Of a stretch of DNA of 64,000 nt, positions 35,135 through 43,176 are shown piece after piece. How positions within the stretch are numbered: position 1 is the first letter of the stretch; the number at the start of each line of letters is the position of its first letter. The stretch is from assembly GCA_002298145.1 (NCBI GenBank), contig DBMP01000006.1, positions 186,001-250,000 on the forward strand, in the 5' to 3' direction. Source of the stretch: Spartobacteria bacterium UBA695 (GTDB lineage: Bacteria; Verrucomicrobiota; Verrucomicrobiia; Chthoniobacterales; Chthoniobacteraceae). Made by a program: the position numbers and the translations under genes. The notes below the pieces were generated by a model, which was not told the origin of the DNA, ran no database searches, and worked only from the letters and a program-made list of their open reading frames with translations.

Positions 35135-36739
35135 GTGAAAAATTATGACTTTATCGTACTTGGCAGCGGCATCGCGGGCTTGAGCTTCGCGCTGAAGGCC
35201 GCTCGCCACGGCAAGGTGGCCGTCATCACCAAGCGCATGGGCATCGACTCCAACACGAGCCAGGCCCAGGGGGGCGTGGCCTGCGTTACCAGCAGCGAGG
35301 ACTCGTTCGATCTCCACGTGCGCGACACGCTCACCGCCGGGGCGGGGCTCTGCAAGGAATCGATGGTGCGCACGATTGTCACCGAGGGCCCGGCGCGCAT
35401 TAAGGAGCTAATGGAAATCGGCGTCCATTTCGACGAACGCGAGGCGGAGAGCGGCGAATTCGAGCTGGATCTCGGGCGCGAGGGCGGCCACTCCAAGCGG
35501 CGCATCCTGCATGCCCGCGACGCCACGGGGCGGGAGATTGAGCAATCGCTTCTGCGCGCGGCCCAGGCTTCGCCCAATGTCGAGCTGCTCGAAAACCACA
35601 CCGCCGTCGACCTCATCACCACCGGCAAGCTCGGCGAAGCCACCGAGGACCGCTGCGTGGGCGTTTACGTGCTCGACGAAGCGACCGAGAAGGTGGAGAC
35701 CTTTCGCACCGACCGCCTGATTTTGGCCACGGGCGGCTGCGGCAAGGTCTACCTCTATACGACCAACCCGAACGTGGCGACGGGCGACGGCGTGGCCATG
35801 GCCTGGCGCGCCGGGGCGACCATCGCCAACATGGAGTTCATCCAGTTCCACCCTACCTGCCTTTTCCACCCGCAGGGGCGCTCGTTTTTGATCAGCGAGG
35901 CGGTGCGCGGCGAAGGCGGCAAGCTCGTGGATGCCAAGGGGCGCGAGTTCATGGGCAAATACCACAAGCTCGGGGCTCTGGCTCCGCGCGATATCGTGGC
36001 CCGCGCCATCGACGCCGAGATGAAGAAGACCGGCGCGGCGTGCGTTTACCTCGATATCAGCCACAAACCGGCCGATTTCGTGGCCGAACGTTTTCCGACG
36101 ATTTACCAGGGCTGTCTCAAGCTCGGCATCGACATTACCAAGCAGCCCATCCCGGTGGTTCCGGCAGCGCACTACCAATGCGGCGGCGTGCTGACCGACG
36201 ACAACGGCGCTTCGAGCCTGCGCGGGCTTTATGCCATCGGCGAAGTGGCCTGCACCGGGCTGCACGGGGCCAACCGCCTGGCGAGCAATTCGCTGCTCGA
36301 AGCCGTGGTGCTTGCGCACCGGGCCATTAACCATGTGCTGGTAGACATTCCCGTCAATGGCCACGGGCCCAGCGAGGTGCCGATCCCCGAATGGGTCAGC
36401 GGCGACGCGCATGACGTGGACGAAATGGTGGTCATTTACCATAACTGGGATGAGATCCGCCGCCTGATGTGGGATTACGTCGGCATCGTGCGCACCGACA
36501 AGCGGCTCAAGCGGGCCAGCGCCCGTTTGCGCAACCTGCTGCGCGAAATCCAGGAATTTTACTGGGACTTCAAGCCCAATACCGACCTGCTGGAACTGCG
36601 CAACCTGGCAACCACAGCCGCGCTCATCGTCGATTGTGCCTTACAGCGCAAAGAGAGCCGGGGCCTGCATTACACGCTCGATTACCCGCAGACAGACGAC
36701 GCCCGCTGGCTCAAAAACACCGAAATGCACTGGTGGTAG
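35135..36739 (+). CDS. nadB: L-aspartate oxidase
   Basis: The 534-residue flavoprotein starts with GTG and has the FAD-binding VLGSGIAGLSFALKAA at residues 7-22, SQAQGGVA near 45, HPTCLFHP near 242 and the active-site region GLYAIGEVACTGLHGANRLASNS split near 365-390. It oxidises aspartate to iminoaspartate for quinolinate and NAD synthesis. Succinate dehydrogenase flavoprotein is a relative, but the glycine-rich QGGVACV form and length fit NadB. nadA and nadC are not in the window. Confidence 0.94.
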   Translation: MKNYDFIVLGSGIAGLSFALKAARHGKVAVITKRMGIDSNTSQAQGGVACVTSSEDSFDLHVRDTLTAGAGLCKESMVRTIVTEGPARIKELMEIGVHFDEREAESGEFELDLGREGGHSKRRILHARDATGREIEQSLLRAAQASPNVELLENHTAVDLITTGKLGEATEDRCVGVYVLDEATEKVETFRTDRLILATGGCGKVYLYTTNPNVATGDGVAMAWRAGATIANMEFIQFHPTCLFHPQGRSFLISEAVRGEGGKLVDAKGREFMGKYHKLGALAPRDIVARAIDAEMKKTGAACVYLDISHKPADFVAERFPTIYQGCLKLGIDITKQPIPVVPAAHYQCGGVLTDDNGASSLRGLYAIGEVACTGLHGANRLASNSLLEAVVLAHRAINHVLVDIPVNGHGPSEVPIPEWVSGDAHDVDEMVVIYHNWDEIRRLMWDYVGIVRTDKRLKRASARLRNLLREIQEFYWDFKPNTDLLELRNLATTAALIVDCALQRKESRGLHYTLDYPQTDDARWLKNTEMHWW

Positions 36740-36747
36740 AAAAAGAT

Positions 36748-37103
36748 GGGATGCAAGGGGCAATGCCCCTTGCCGGGGACTGGGGCAGAGCCCCAGAAGC
36801 CAAAACCATCTGTAAGGCGGGCTCAAAAAAAGCGCGTCTTGTGTAGCGGCCACATAAGCCCCGCCTTACACACGCTGGAGAGCGCAGCGAATCCGGTTAT
36901 TCCTTGGCGTCCCGCTCCCGAAAAAAACGCTGCGCTCTTTTCGGGAGACGGCAAGGCGGGCTAAAGAGCTATGAAAGCGCGGGCACAGGCCGGAAAACGC
37001 CGCTGTGTTACGGGGGGGTGAACGTCCGCCTTGCCAGAAGACCAGGAGATGGGAGGCGCCGCCTCCCAAACCCTCCGGCAAGGGGCGTTCCCCCTTGCAT
37101 CCC
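36748..37103. repeat. 356-bp cassette with 29-bp terminal inverted repeats and nested palindromes
   Basis: The left end (36748-36776) begins GGGATGCAAGGGG and the right end (37075-37103) is its reverse complement with 27 of 29 bases matching. Each end is itself a hairpin (GCAAGGGG/CCCCTTGC) followed by a second one (CTGGGGC/GCCCCAG on the left, GGGAGGCG/CGCCTCCC-type on the right). Inside, TGTAAGGCGGG/CCCGCCTTACA (about 36811-36867) and GGCAAGGCGG/CCGCCTTGCC (about 36949-37036) form more inverted repeats. No gene is seen. It resembles a non-autonomous repeat (MITE-like). Confidence 0.6.
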
Positions 37104-37157
37104 TTCTGTTTCCCATCCGTCGGCCCCGCGCGGTGCGTAGTCCTCGGGGGAGGGCCA

Positions 37158-38102
37158 ATGCGTTATCAGAATCCTGTTTTCGACGAGTACTTTGCCGATC
37201 CGTTCGTCTGGAAGGCCGGGGCCGAGTATTTCGCGGTCGGTACGGGCCGCGAGGAGGTCGCCGGGGTCAAGGAAAGTGCCGGATGGGTCTTTTCCATGCT
37301 CCACTCGCGCGATCTCGTCCACTGGAAGCGCCTCGGCGAAGCTCTGGAACGCCCCGACCCGAAGTTCGGCGGCACGTTCTGGGCTCCGGAGGTCGCCGCT
37401 GCCAACGGCCGCTACTGGATGTACTACTCGGTAGGCTTCGGCGACAAGCACCACCAGATCCGCGTAGCCGTGGCCGACGAACCGCCGGGACCGTACCGGG
37501 ATGCACACCCCGCCCCGCTCATCGCACCAGACGATCCGCCTTTTGCCATCGACGCCCACCCGTTTCGCGACGACGACGGCCAGTGGTATCTCTTCTACGC
37601 CCACGATTTCCTGGACGGCGACCGCCCCGGAACGGCACTAGCGTGCGACCGGCTGGAAACCATGGACCGCGTGGCAGGCCAGCCCTGGACGGTGCTGCGC
37701 GCCCAGCATGACTGGCAGCGCTTCCAGGCCAACCGCCCGATGTACGGCAGCCACTACGATTGGCACACGCTGGAGGGCCCAGCGGTCATCAAGCACTGCG
37801 GCAAATATTATCTTTTCTACAGCTCCGGCCGATGGGAAAACGAGACCTATGGCGTAGACTACGCCGTGGCCGACCGGATCACGGGCCCCTGGACCAGCGA
37901 CGGAAACGAAACCGGCCCGCGCGTGCTCCACACGATTCCCGGGAAAGTCATCGGCCCCGGCCACAACAGCCTCGTCACCGCCCCCAACGGCAAAGACTAC
38001 ATGGCCTACCATGCCTGGGACGCCAACATGGCCCGCCGCCAGCTCTGCATCGCGCCGATCTCGTGGACCCGCCAGGGCCCCCGATGTAAGTCGGAGGATT
38101 AG
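37158..38102 (+). CDS. Glycoside hydrolase family 43-like enzyme
   Basis: The 314-residue protein has the five-bladed beta-propeller features of GH43: ADPFVWKAGAEYFAVGT with the likely catalytic Asp near residue 13, IDAHPFRDDDGQWYLFYAH with the pKa-tuning Asp near 133, and TLEGPAVIKHCGKYYLFYSS with the likely acid Glu near 207. The family includes beta-xylosidases and alpha-L-arabinofuranosidases. No signal peptide is seen from ATG 37158, so it is probably cytoplasmic; the frame extends upstream into the repeat cassette but that part is not family-like. The TAG stop falls inside the repeat at 38101. Confidence 0.85.
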   Translation: MRYQNPVFDEYFADPFVWKAGAEYFAVGTGREEVAGVKESAGWVFSMLHSRDLVHWKRLGEALERPDPKFGGTFWAPEVAAANGRYWMYYSVGFGDKHHQIRVAVADEPPGPYRDAHPAPLIAPDDPPFAIDAHPFRDDDGQWYLFYAHDFLDGDRPGTALACDRLETMDRVAGQPWTVLRAQHDWQRFQANRPMYGSHYDWHTLEGPAVIKHCGKYYLFYSSGRWENETYGVDYAVADRITGPWTSDGNETGPRVLHTIPGKVIGPGHNSLVTAPNGKDYMAYHAWDANMARRQLCIAPISWTRQGPRCKSED

Positions 38103-38177
38103 CCGCAAAAAGGCGCAAGAGACGCAAATAAAGGAGACGGATTTCTTCCTTTGCGTTTTTTGCGCCTTTTTGCGGCT
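38101..38177 (+). terminator. Long perfect inverted repeat at the end of the GH43 gene, probable terminator
   Basis: AGCCGCAAAAAGGCGCAA (38101-38118) is the exact reverse complement of 38160-38177. Between the arms lie CGCAAATAAAGGA and TTCCTTTGCGTTTTTTG, which also pair partly. This is the best-conserved copy of the AAAGGCGCAA family. Confidence 0.75.
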
Positions 38178-38200
38178 CAAAAATCCGGTAGGCTCTCCCA

Positions 38201-40741
38201 ATGACCCGCCGCCGCGAACTGCCGATTTTCGAACTTGAGGACGCCATCACCGCCGCGCTCGCCCGTGAGCCGCGCCTGGTGCTGCAAGCGCCCACGGGGT
38301 CCGGTAAATCGACCCAGGTGCCGCAGATGCTCCTCGACAACGGCCTCCTCGGGCAGGGCGAAGTCGTCGTGCTCCAACCCCGGCGGCTGGCCACGCGAAT
38401 GCTGGCGGCGCGGGTCGCCTCCGAGCGCGGGGGCAAGCTGGGCGACGAGGTCGGCTTTCAGATCCGGTTCGACAAAGTCGCCTCGGCCAAGACACGCATC
38501 CGGTTTGTCACGGAAGGGGTGCTTCTCAGGCAGATGCTCAATGACCCGGGGCTACGCGGCGTTTCGGCAATCCTCTTCGACGAATTCCACGAACGGCATC
38601 TTTACGGCGACATCACGCTTGCCCGGGCGCTCGATCTACAGGCCACGCGGCGGCCTGATTTGAAGCTCGTCGTCATGTCGGCCACGCTCGATACCGCCGG
38701 GCTGGAGCGCTACCTGGCCCCCTGCTCCACGCTGCAAAGCGAGGGCCGGACCTTCCCGGTGGAGATCCGCTACCTCCCCCGCCCCGTTCGCGCTGACCAG
38801 ACGCCCGTGTGGGATCTCGCCGCCGACGCGCTGGAGGGCCTCGCGACCTGCACCGAGGGCGACGTACTCATTTTCATGCCGGGGGCTTACGAAATCTCGC
38901 GAACCATCGGAGCGATCCGCGCCTCCAAGGCGGGTCGCGATTTCATCGCCCTGCCGCTCCATGGCGAGCTTCCCGTGGCCGATCAGGACGCCGCGATGGA
39001 ACGCTACGAGAAGCGCAAGGTGATCGTTTCAACCAATGTGGCGGAAACGTCGCTCACAATCGACGGAGTGCGCGTGGTGATCGACGCGGGGCTGGCCCGC
39101 ATCGCCCGGTTCGACCCGTACCGGGGCATCAATACACTCTTGGTGGAGAAGATTTCGCGCGCCTCAGCCGATCAGCGAGCGGGCCGCGCAGGCCGCACCG
39201 CCCCGGGCGTGGCGCTCCGGCTCTGGAGCGAGCGCGAGCACCTTGAGCGGGCCGCGCAGGAGCTCCCGGAAGTAAAGCGGCTCGACCTGGCCGAGGTGGT
39301 CCTCACGCTAAAGGCGGGCGGCGTGGAGGATATCGCTGCCTTCCGCTGGCTGGAGCCGCCAGATCCGCGTTCGCTGGAGCGCGCCGAGACGCTTTTGCGC
39401 GACCTGGGGGCGCTCGATCCCCAGACCGGCTCCATCACCGACCAAGGCCGCCGGATGCTCGCCTTCCCGCTCCATCCACGCTACGCCCGGATGCTGCTGG
39501 CGGCCGACGACTACGGCTGCGTGCGCGAGGCGGCGCTGGCGGCGGCCCTCACCCAGGGGCGCAATTTGCTCCGGCGCGGCGGCAACGAGACCGACGATGC
39601 CCGGGACCGGGCCCTCGGCGAAGGGCACGCCTCGGATTTGTTCCTGATGATGCGCGCCTGGGAGGTCACGGGCCACAACGGGGGAATCGCCCGCAGCCTC
39701 GGCGTCAACTCGATCGCCGCGCGCGAGGCGGGGCAGCTTTTCGAGCAATTCCTCAAAATCGCCAAGGCGGAAGGCCTCTCCACCACGGACCGCACCGCGC
39801 CCGGCGTCTCGCCCGACGAGGCGCTGGCCAAGTGCATCCTGGCCGGGTTCCCGGACCAGGTGGCCGTAAGGCTCGACTCGGGCACGCTCCGCTGCGCGAT
39901 GGTCCACGGGCGGCGCGGGGTGCTGGCGCGGGAAAGCGTGGTGCGCGATTCGCCGCTCTTGGTCGTCGGGGAGATCCGCGAAATCAGCGGCAAGGGGGGC
40001 GTACAGACGCTTCTTTCGCTGGCCACGGCGATTGACGAAGCGTGGCTCCACGAGCTGTTTCCGGGAGCGTTTTCAGAGGAGACGGAGGTTTTCTACGACA
40101 AAACGCTGCGCCGCGTCATGGCACGCAATGAACGGCGTTTTCACGACCTGGTGCTGGCTTCGTCGCTGACCGATAAGGTGCCGCCCGGCGAAGCGGCGGC
40201 GCACCTGGCGCGCGAGGTGCTGGCGGGAAACTGCCCTCTGACGCACTGGGACCACGCGGTGGAACAGTGGATCATCCGGCTCAACCGCCTCCGCGAATGG
40301 ATGCCGGAGCTGGAACTTCCCTCGCTGGGCGATGAGGACCGGGCGGCGCTCATTGAGCAGCTCTGCTACGGCGCCGCGACGTACAAGGAAATCAAAGAGC
40401 GCCAGGTCTGGCCGGTGCTGAAAGAGTGGCTGAGCCCGCAACAGGCCGGGTTCCTGGATAAATTCGCCCCCGAACGGCTCGAAATGCCCAACGGACGCAA
40501 GTTCAAGATCGCCTATGACGCCGCAGGAGGGCCGACGATCGCGGTGCGCATCCAGGATCTCTACGGCGTGGAAGAGCAACTCCTCATCGCCGCCGGGCGT
40601 GTGCCGGTGACAATCCAGGTGCTGGCCCCCAATCAACGTCCGATCCAGGTGACGCAAAACCTGGCGACGTTCTGGCGCGAGGGGTACCCCAAGGTGAAGG
40701 CGGAGCTGCAACGCCGCTACCCGAAGCACCTCTGGAAGTAA
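38201..40741 (+). CDS. hrpB: ATP-dependent helicase, HrpB type (DEAH family)
   Basis: The 846-residue protein is near the usual HrpB length. Motif I is QAPTGSGKSTQVP near residue 29, motif II is ILFDEFHERH near 123 (DEFH), motif III is MSATLD near 157, motif V is STNVAETSLTIDGV near 277 and motif VI is ADQRAGRAGRTAPG near 325. The C-terminal HrpB domain is present (ISGKGGVQTLLSLATAIDE, RLEMPNGRKFKIAYD). The family unwinds nucleic acid with ATP; the cellular role of HrpB is poorly known. It starts 23 bases after the repeat terminator of the GH43 gene. Confidence 0.93.
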   Translation: MTRRRELPIFELEDAITAALAREPRLVLQAPTGSGKSTQVPQMLLDNGLLGQGEVVVLQPRRLATRMLAARVASERGGKLGDEVGFQIRFDKVASAKTRIRFVTEGVLLRQMLNDPGLRGVSAILFDEFHERHLYGDITLARALDLQATRRPDLKLVVMSATLDTAGLERYLAPCSTLQSEGRTFPVEIRYLPRPVRADQTPVWDLAADALEGLATCTEGDVLIFMPGAYEISRTIGAIRASKAGRDFIALPLHGELPVADQDAAMERYEKRKVIVSTNVAETSLTIDGVRVVIDAGLARIARFDPYRGINTLLVEKISRASADQRAGRAGRTAPGVALRLWSEREHLERAAQELPEVKRLDLAEVVLTLKAGGVEDIAAFRWLEPPDPRSLERAETLLRDLGALDPQTGSITDQGRRMLAFPLHPRYARMLLAADDYGCVREAALAAALTQGRNLLRRGGNETDDARDRALGEGHASDLFLMMRAWEVTGHNGGIARSLGVNSIAAREAGQLFEQFLKIAKAEGLSTTDRTAPGVSPDEALAKCILAGFPDQVAVRLDSGTLRCAMVHGRRGVLARESVVRDSPLLVVGEIREISGKGGVQTLLSLATAIDEAWLHELFPGAFSEETEVFYDKTLRRVMARNERRFHDLVLASSLTDKVPPGEAAAHLAREVLAGNCPLTHWDHAVEQWIIRLNRLREWMPELELPSLGDEDRAALIEQLCYGAATYKEIKERQVWPVLKEWLSPQQAGFLDKFAPERLEMPNGRKFKIAYDAAGGPTIAVRIQDLYGVEEQLLIAAGRVPVTIQVLAPNQRPIQVTQNLATFWREGYPKVKAELQRRYPKHLWK

Positions 40742-40763
40742 AGACCGTCCCGAAGCCGAAGCG

Positions 40764-40860
40764 TTTTCCTGGTTCCCAATCTCTATATGGGGAACGCAAT
40801 GGGGGCGAAACAGAGTTTTCCTGAACAGGGACGTTACGAATCTGGAGATTCGTAACGAGG
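40764..40860. repeat. Two-hairpin repeat downstream of hrpB
   Basis: GTTCCC...GGGAAC (about 40769-40793) is degenerate; GGCGAAAC/GTTTTCC follows; then a perfect dyad with 12-base arms CGTTACGAATCT (40832-40843), loop GG, and AGATTCGTAACG (40846-40857). It matches the repeat at 43090-43142 in layout but with compensated arm changes. Confidence 0.7.
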
Positions 40861-40896
40861 GCCTCGAAAGCGTTTTTGGAACGCTCGGCTAATAAC

Positions 40897-40927
40897 AAAA
40901 AAGGGATTCCGGCGAACCGGAATCCCT
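40897..40927 (-). terminator. Intrinsic terminator of rpoA-rplQ
   Basis: On the minus strand an 11-bp stem (AGGGATTCCGG/CCGGAATCCCT, loop of four) is followed by TTTTTTGTTATT. It lies 29 bases after the rplQ stop. Confidence 0.9.
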
Positions 40928-40955
40928 CAATATTTTCTCTTGGAGAGAGAGGCGC

Positions 40956-41402
40956 TTAGTCCTTCTTCTCTTCGGTCGCCTCGACGGCGGCGGGGGCTTC
41001 GGCTTTCGCTTCAACCTTGGCTTCTTCCTTCGCTTCGGGCGCGACTTGGTCCACCCATTCGATGAACGCCATGGAGGAGGCGTCGCTCAGACGGGGGCCG
41101 GTCTTGATGATGCGGGTGTAGCCGCCGTTGCGGTTCGCGGAACGAGGGGCGACTTCGGCAAAAAGCTTGGTCACGGCCTTTTCGTTGTGGTGCAGGTAGG
41201 AGAGGGCCACGCGGCGGGCGTGAAGGGTCCCCTTCTTGCCGAGGGTCACGAGCTTCTCCGCCAGAGGACGAACGGCTTTGGCCTTCGCGAGGGTGGTGGT
41301 GATACGGGTGTGTTCGATCAAGCTGACCACCTGGTTGGCCAGGAGGGCATCCCGATGCGCTGTGGTCCGCCCTAGTTTGACGGTCTTTTTCTGGTGACGC
41401 AT
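40956..41402 (-). CDS. rplQ: 50S ribosomal protein L17 with acidic/Ala-rich tail
   Basis: The start MRHQKKTVKLGRTTAHRDAL is the L17 signature and the TRI....GPRLSDASSMAFIEWVD end of the core is intact. The core ends near residue 120; a further 28 residues are Ala/Glu/Lys-rich (KEEAKVEAKAEAP). L17 sits near the exit tunnel of the large subunit. It follows rpoA by 27 bases and ends in a strong terminator. Confidence 0.97.
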   Translation of the reverse strand: MRHQKKTVKLGRTTAHRDALLANQVVSLIEHTRITTTLAKAKAVRPLAEKLVTLGKKGTLHARRVALSYLHHNEKAVTKLFAEVAPRSANRNGGYTRIIKTGPRLSDASSMAFIEWVDQVAPEAKEEAKVEAKAEAPAAVEATEEKKD

Positions 41403-41429
41403 GATGGTATTTCCTTGGTTGCCTTAAGT

Positions 41430-42443
41430 TTAGCGGGCGTAGGCTTCGCCGGTCGGAGATTCGATGAGGTTGGTATCGAACTTCATTCCGAGGCTCAAAC
41501 CCAGTTGGGTGAGCTTTTCTTTGATTTCGTTGAGCGACTTCTTGCCGAAGTTGCGGTACTTGAGCATCTCCGCCTCGGTCTTCTGGGCAAGCTGGCCGAC
41601 GGTGGTGATGTTGGCGTTGTTCAAGCAGTTGGCGGCCCGAACGGAGAGTTCGATCTCGTTGACGCTCATGTTGAGGAGCTTCTTCAAGGCGGCGTTCTCT
41701 TGGCTGACTTCCTTCGGCGTTTCGTCGAATTCGACGGCGTTCTCGTCGTAGTTGACGAACGGGTCGAGGTGGTGGCGAAGGATGGCGGAAGCGTGCAGGA
41801 GGGCGTCCTCGGGCTTGATGCGCCCATCGGTCCAGACTTCGAGGACGAGCTTGTCGTAGTCGGTGCGCTGGCCTACGCGGGTGGCCTCGACGGCGTACTT
41901 GACGCGCGTGACGGGGGAGAAGATGGAGTCGATCGGGATGACGCCGATGGGCATGTCCGGATACTTGTTCTCGTCGCCGGTGGCGAAGCCGCGGCCGACT
42001 TTGACTTCGAGCTCGGCTTCAAATTTCTGCTTCTTGTCGAGGGTGGCGATGACCTGGTCCTTGTTGAGGACTTCGAGGCCAGCGACTTCCTGGATGTCTC
42101 CGGCGGTCACGGGGCCTTCCTTGGTGACATTAAGGGAGAGGCGGCGGGTTTCGTGGTCGGCGCTCTTGAATTTGACTTTCTTCAAGTTGAGCACGATGTC
42201 GGTGGCGTCTTCGACCACGCCCGGGAGGGTGGCGAATTCGTGCTGGGCGCCCTGGATGCGGACGTTGGTGATGGCGGCGCCTTCAAGGGAGGAGAGGAGG
42301 ACGCGGCGCAGCGAGTTGCCCACGGTGTGGCCATAGCCGGCCTCGAAGGGCTCGGCGATGAACTTGGCGTAGGTTTCCGTGGCGTTGCTCTCGTCTTTAA
42401 CGAGAGTTTTCGGCATTTCGAAACGGCCTAAACGAACTGGCAT
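41430..42443 (-). CDS. rpoA: RNA polymerase subunit alpha
   Basis: The 337-residue protein has both domains: the N-terminal dimerisation and assembly domain (FEAGYGHTVGNSLRRVLLSSLEGAA in parts, residues 33-57) and the C-terminal domain that contacts activators and UP elements (LSVRAANCLNNANI near 268, LKYRNFGKKSLNEI near 294). It is followed by rplQ as usual, but upstream there is a 275-base gap and an XRE gene, so rpsM, rpsK and rpsD, its usual neighbours, are not adjacent. The gap must hold the promoter. Confidence 0.97.
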   Translation of the reverse strand: MPVRLGRFEMPKTLVKDESNATETYAKFIAEPFEAGYGHTVGNSLRRVLLSSLEGAAITNVRIQGAQHEFATLPGVVEDATDIVLNLKKVKFKSADHETRRLSLNVTKEGPVTAGDIQEVAGLEVLNKDQVIATLDKKQKFEAELEVKVGRGFATGDENKYPDMPIGVIPIDSIFSPVTRVKYAVEATRVGQRTDYDKLVLEVWTDGRIKPEDALLHASAILRHHLDPFVNYDENAVEFDETPKEVSQENAALKKLLNMSVNEIELSVRAANCLNNANITTVGQLAQKTEAEMLKYRNFGKKSLNEIKEKLTQLGLSLGMKFDTNLIESPTGEAYAR

Positions 42444-42718
42444 AGGGTAAATAACGGCAAGCGAGAGGCGGGTTATCCCGATTTTCCGGTGGAAGCCGCT
42501 CTGTGTTTCAGCGGGTTCCGCCTCAAATATTCTGTCTCTAAGCTTGCTCGATCTTTCTCTGGTTCGCCGGGTTACCCTTGGCGCGGTCGGCCTGCCCTCG
42601 TAAGAGGCGGCCCAAGGACCAACGGCGAAGTTCTTAAAAGCGCTTGGGAGGGGCGAAGAAACACGAAATTGCCCTGATTTGCAACTAAAAACTTGCGCGC
42701 TTCTAGGAGAAGTGGGGG

Positions 42719-43003
42719 TTAGTTGCGCTTGAAGGCGGGAGATGAGACAAGCTGGCGCACTTCTTCAAAGGGCGGGAAGAATTCGCTGACCTTGGCTTCA
42801 AGAATATCTGCAAGCAAGATTAATTCACGGTCAACCGTACGGCGCGACCCGGATTCTATGGCGGCAACGGTTTTTTTACTTATTTCCCAACCCGCATTAT
42901 GCAGCCGAATTGCAAGTGCGGCCTGAGTCAGGCCACGGGATTTTCGAATCCGTTTCAAATTAGAGCCGATAACGTTGCGAATGGGGCGGGATTGCCGAGG
43001 CAT
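42719..43003 (-). CDS. Small XRE-family helix-turn-helix regulator
   Basis: With ATG 43003 the protein is 94 residues. A Cro/C1-type HTH covers about residues 12-70: IGSNLKRIRKSRGLTQAALAI is helix 1-2, and SKKTVAAIESGSRRTVDREL is the recognition helix and what follows. The longer frame to 43201 runs through the palindromic repeats and is unlikely. It lies upstream of rpoA on the same strand; no target is known. A lone short XRE protein of this type often controls itself or a neighbour. Confidence 0.8.
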   Translation of the reverse strand: MPRQSRPIRNVIGSNLKRIRKSRGLTQAALAIRLHNAGWEISKKTVAAIESGSRRTVDRELILLADILEAKVSEFFPPFEEVRQLVSSPAFKRN

Positions 43004-43089
43004 GCCCCAGAGTAGCGGATAATTTTGCCAGAGGTGTTCCTGATCAGGATCAGGTTTGTAACTTTTGACTTTTTTTCGCCCCGACCGCC

Positions 43090-43142
43090 GCGAAACGGAG
43101 TTTCGCCCCCAAGGGATGTTCCCAATCTGGAGATTGGGAACA
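43090..43142. repeat. Two-hairpin repeat, best copy
   Basis: GCGAAAC-GGA-GTTTCGC (43090-43106) is followed by a perfect dyad with 12-base arms TGTTCCCAATCT (43117-43128) and AGATTGGGAACA (43131-43142) around a GG loop. It lies between the XRE gene and the siroheme-decarboxylase-like gene. Confidence 0.75.
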
Positions 43143-43176
43143 AGGAAAAGGAAGGCGCACGCACTCAGCGGGCCCC

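Noticed and set aside
2037..43142. CRISPR array from repeated palindromes
   Set aside because: The palindromes are irregularly spaced, differ in sequence, and have no uniform spacers or cas genes.
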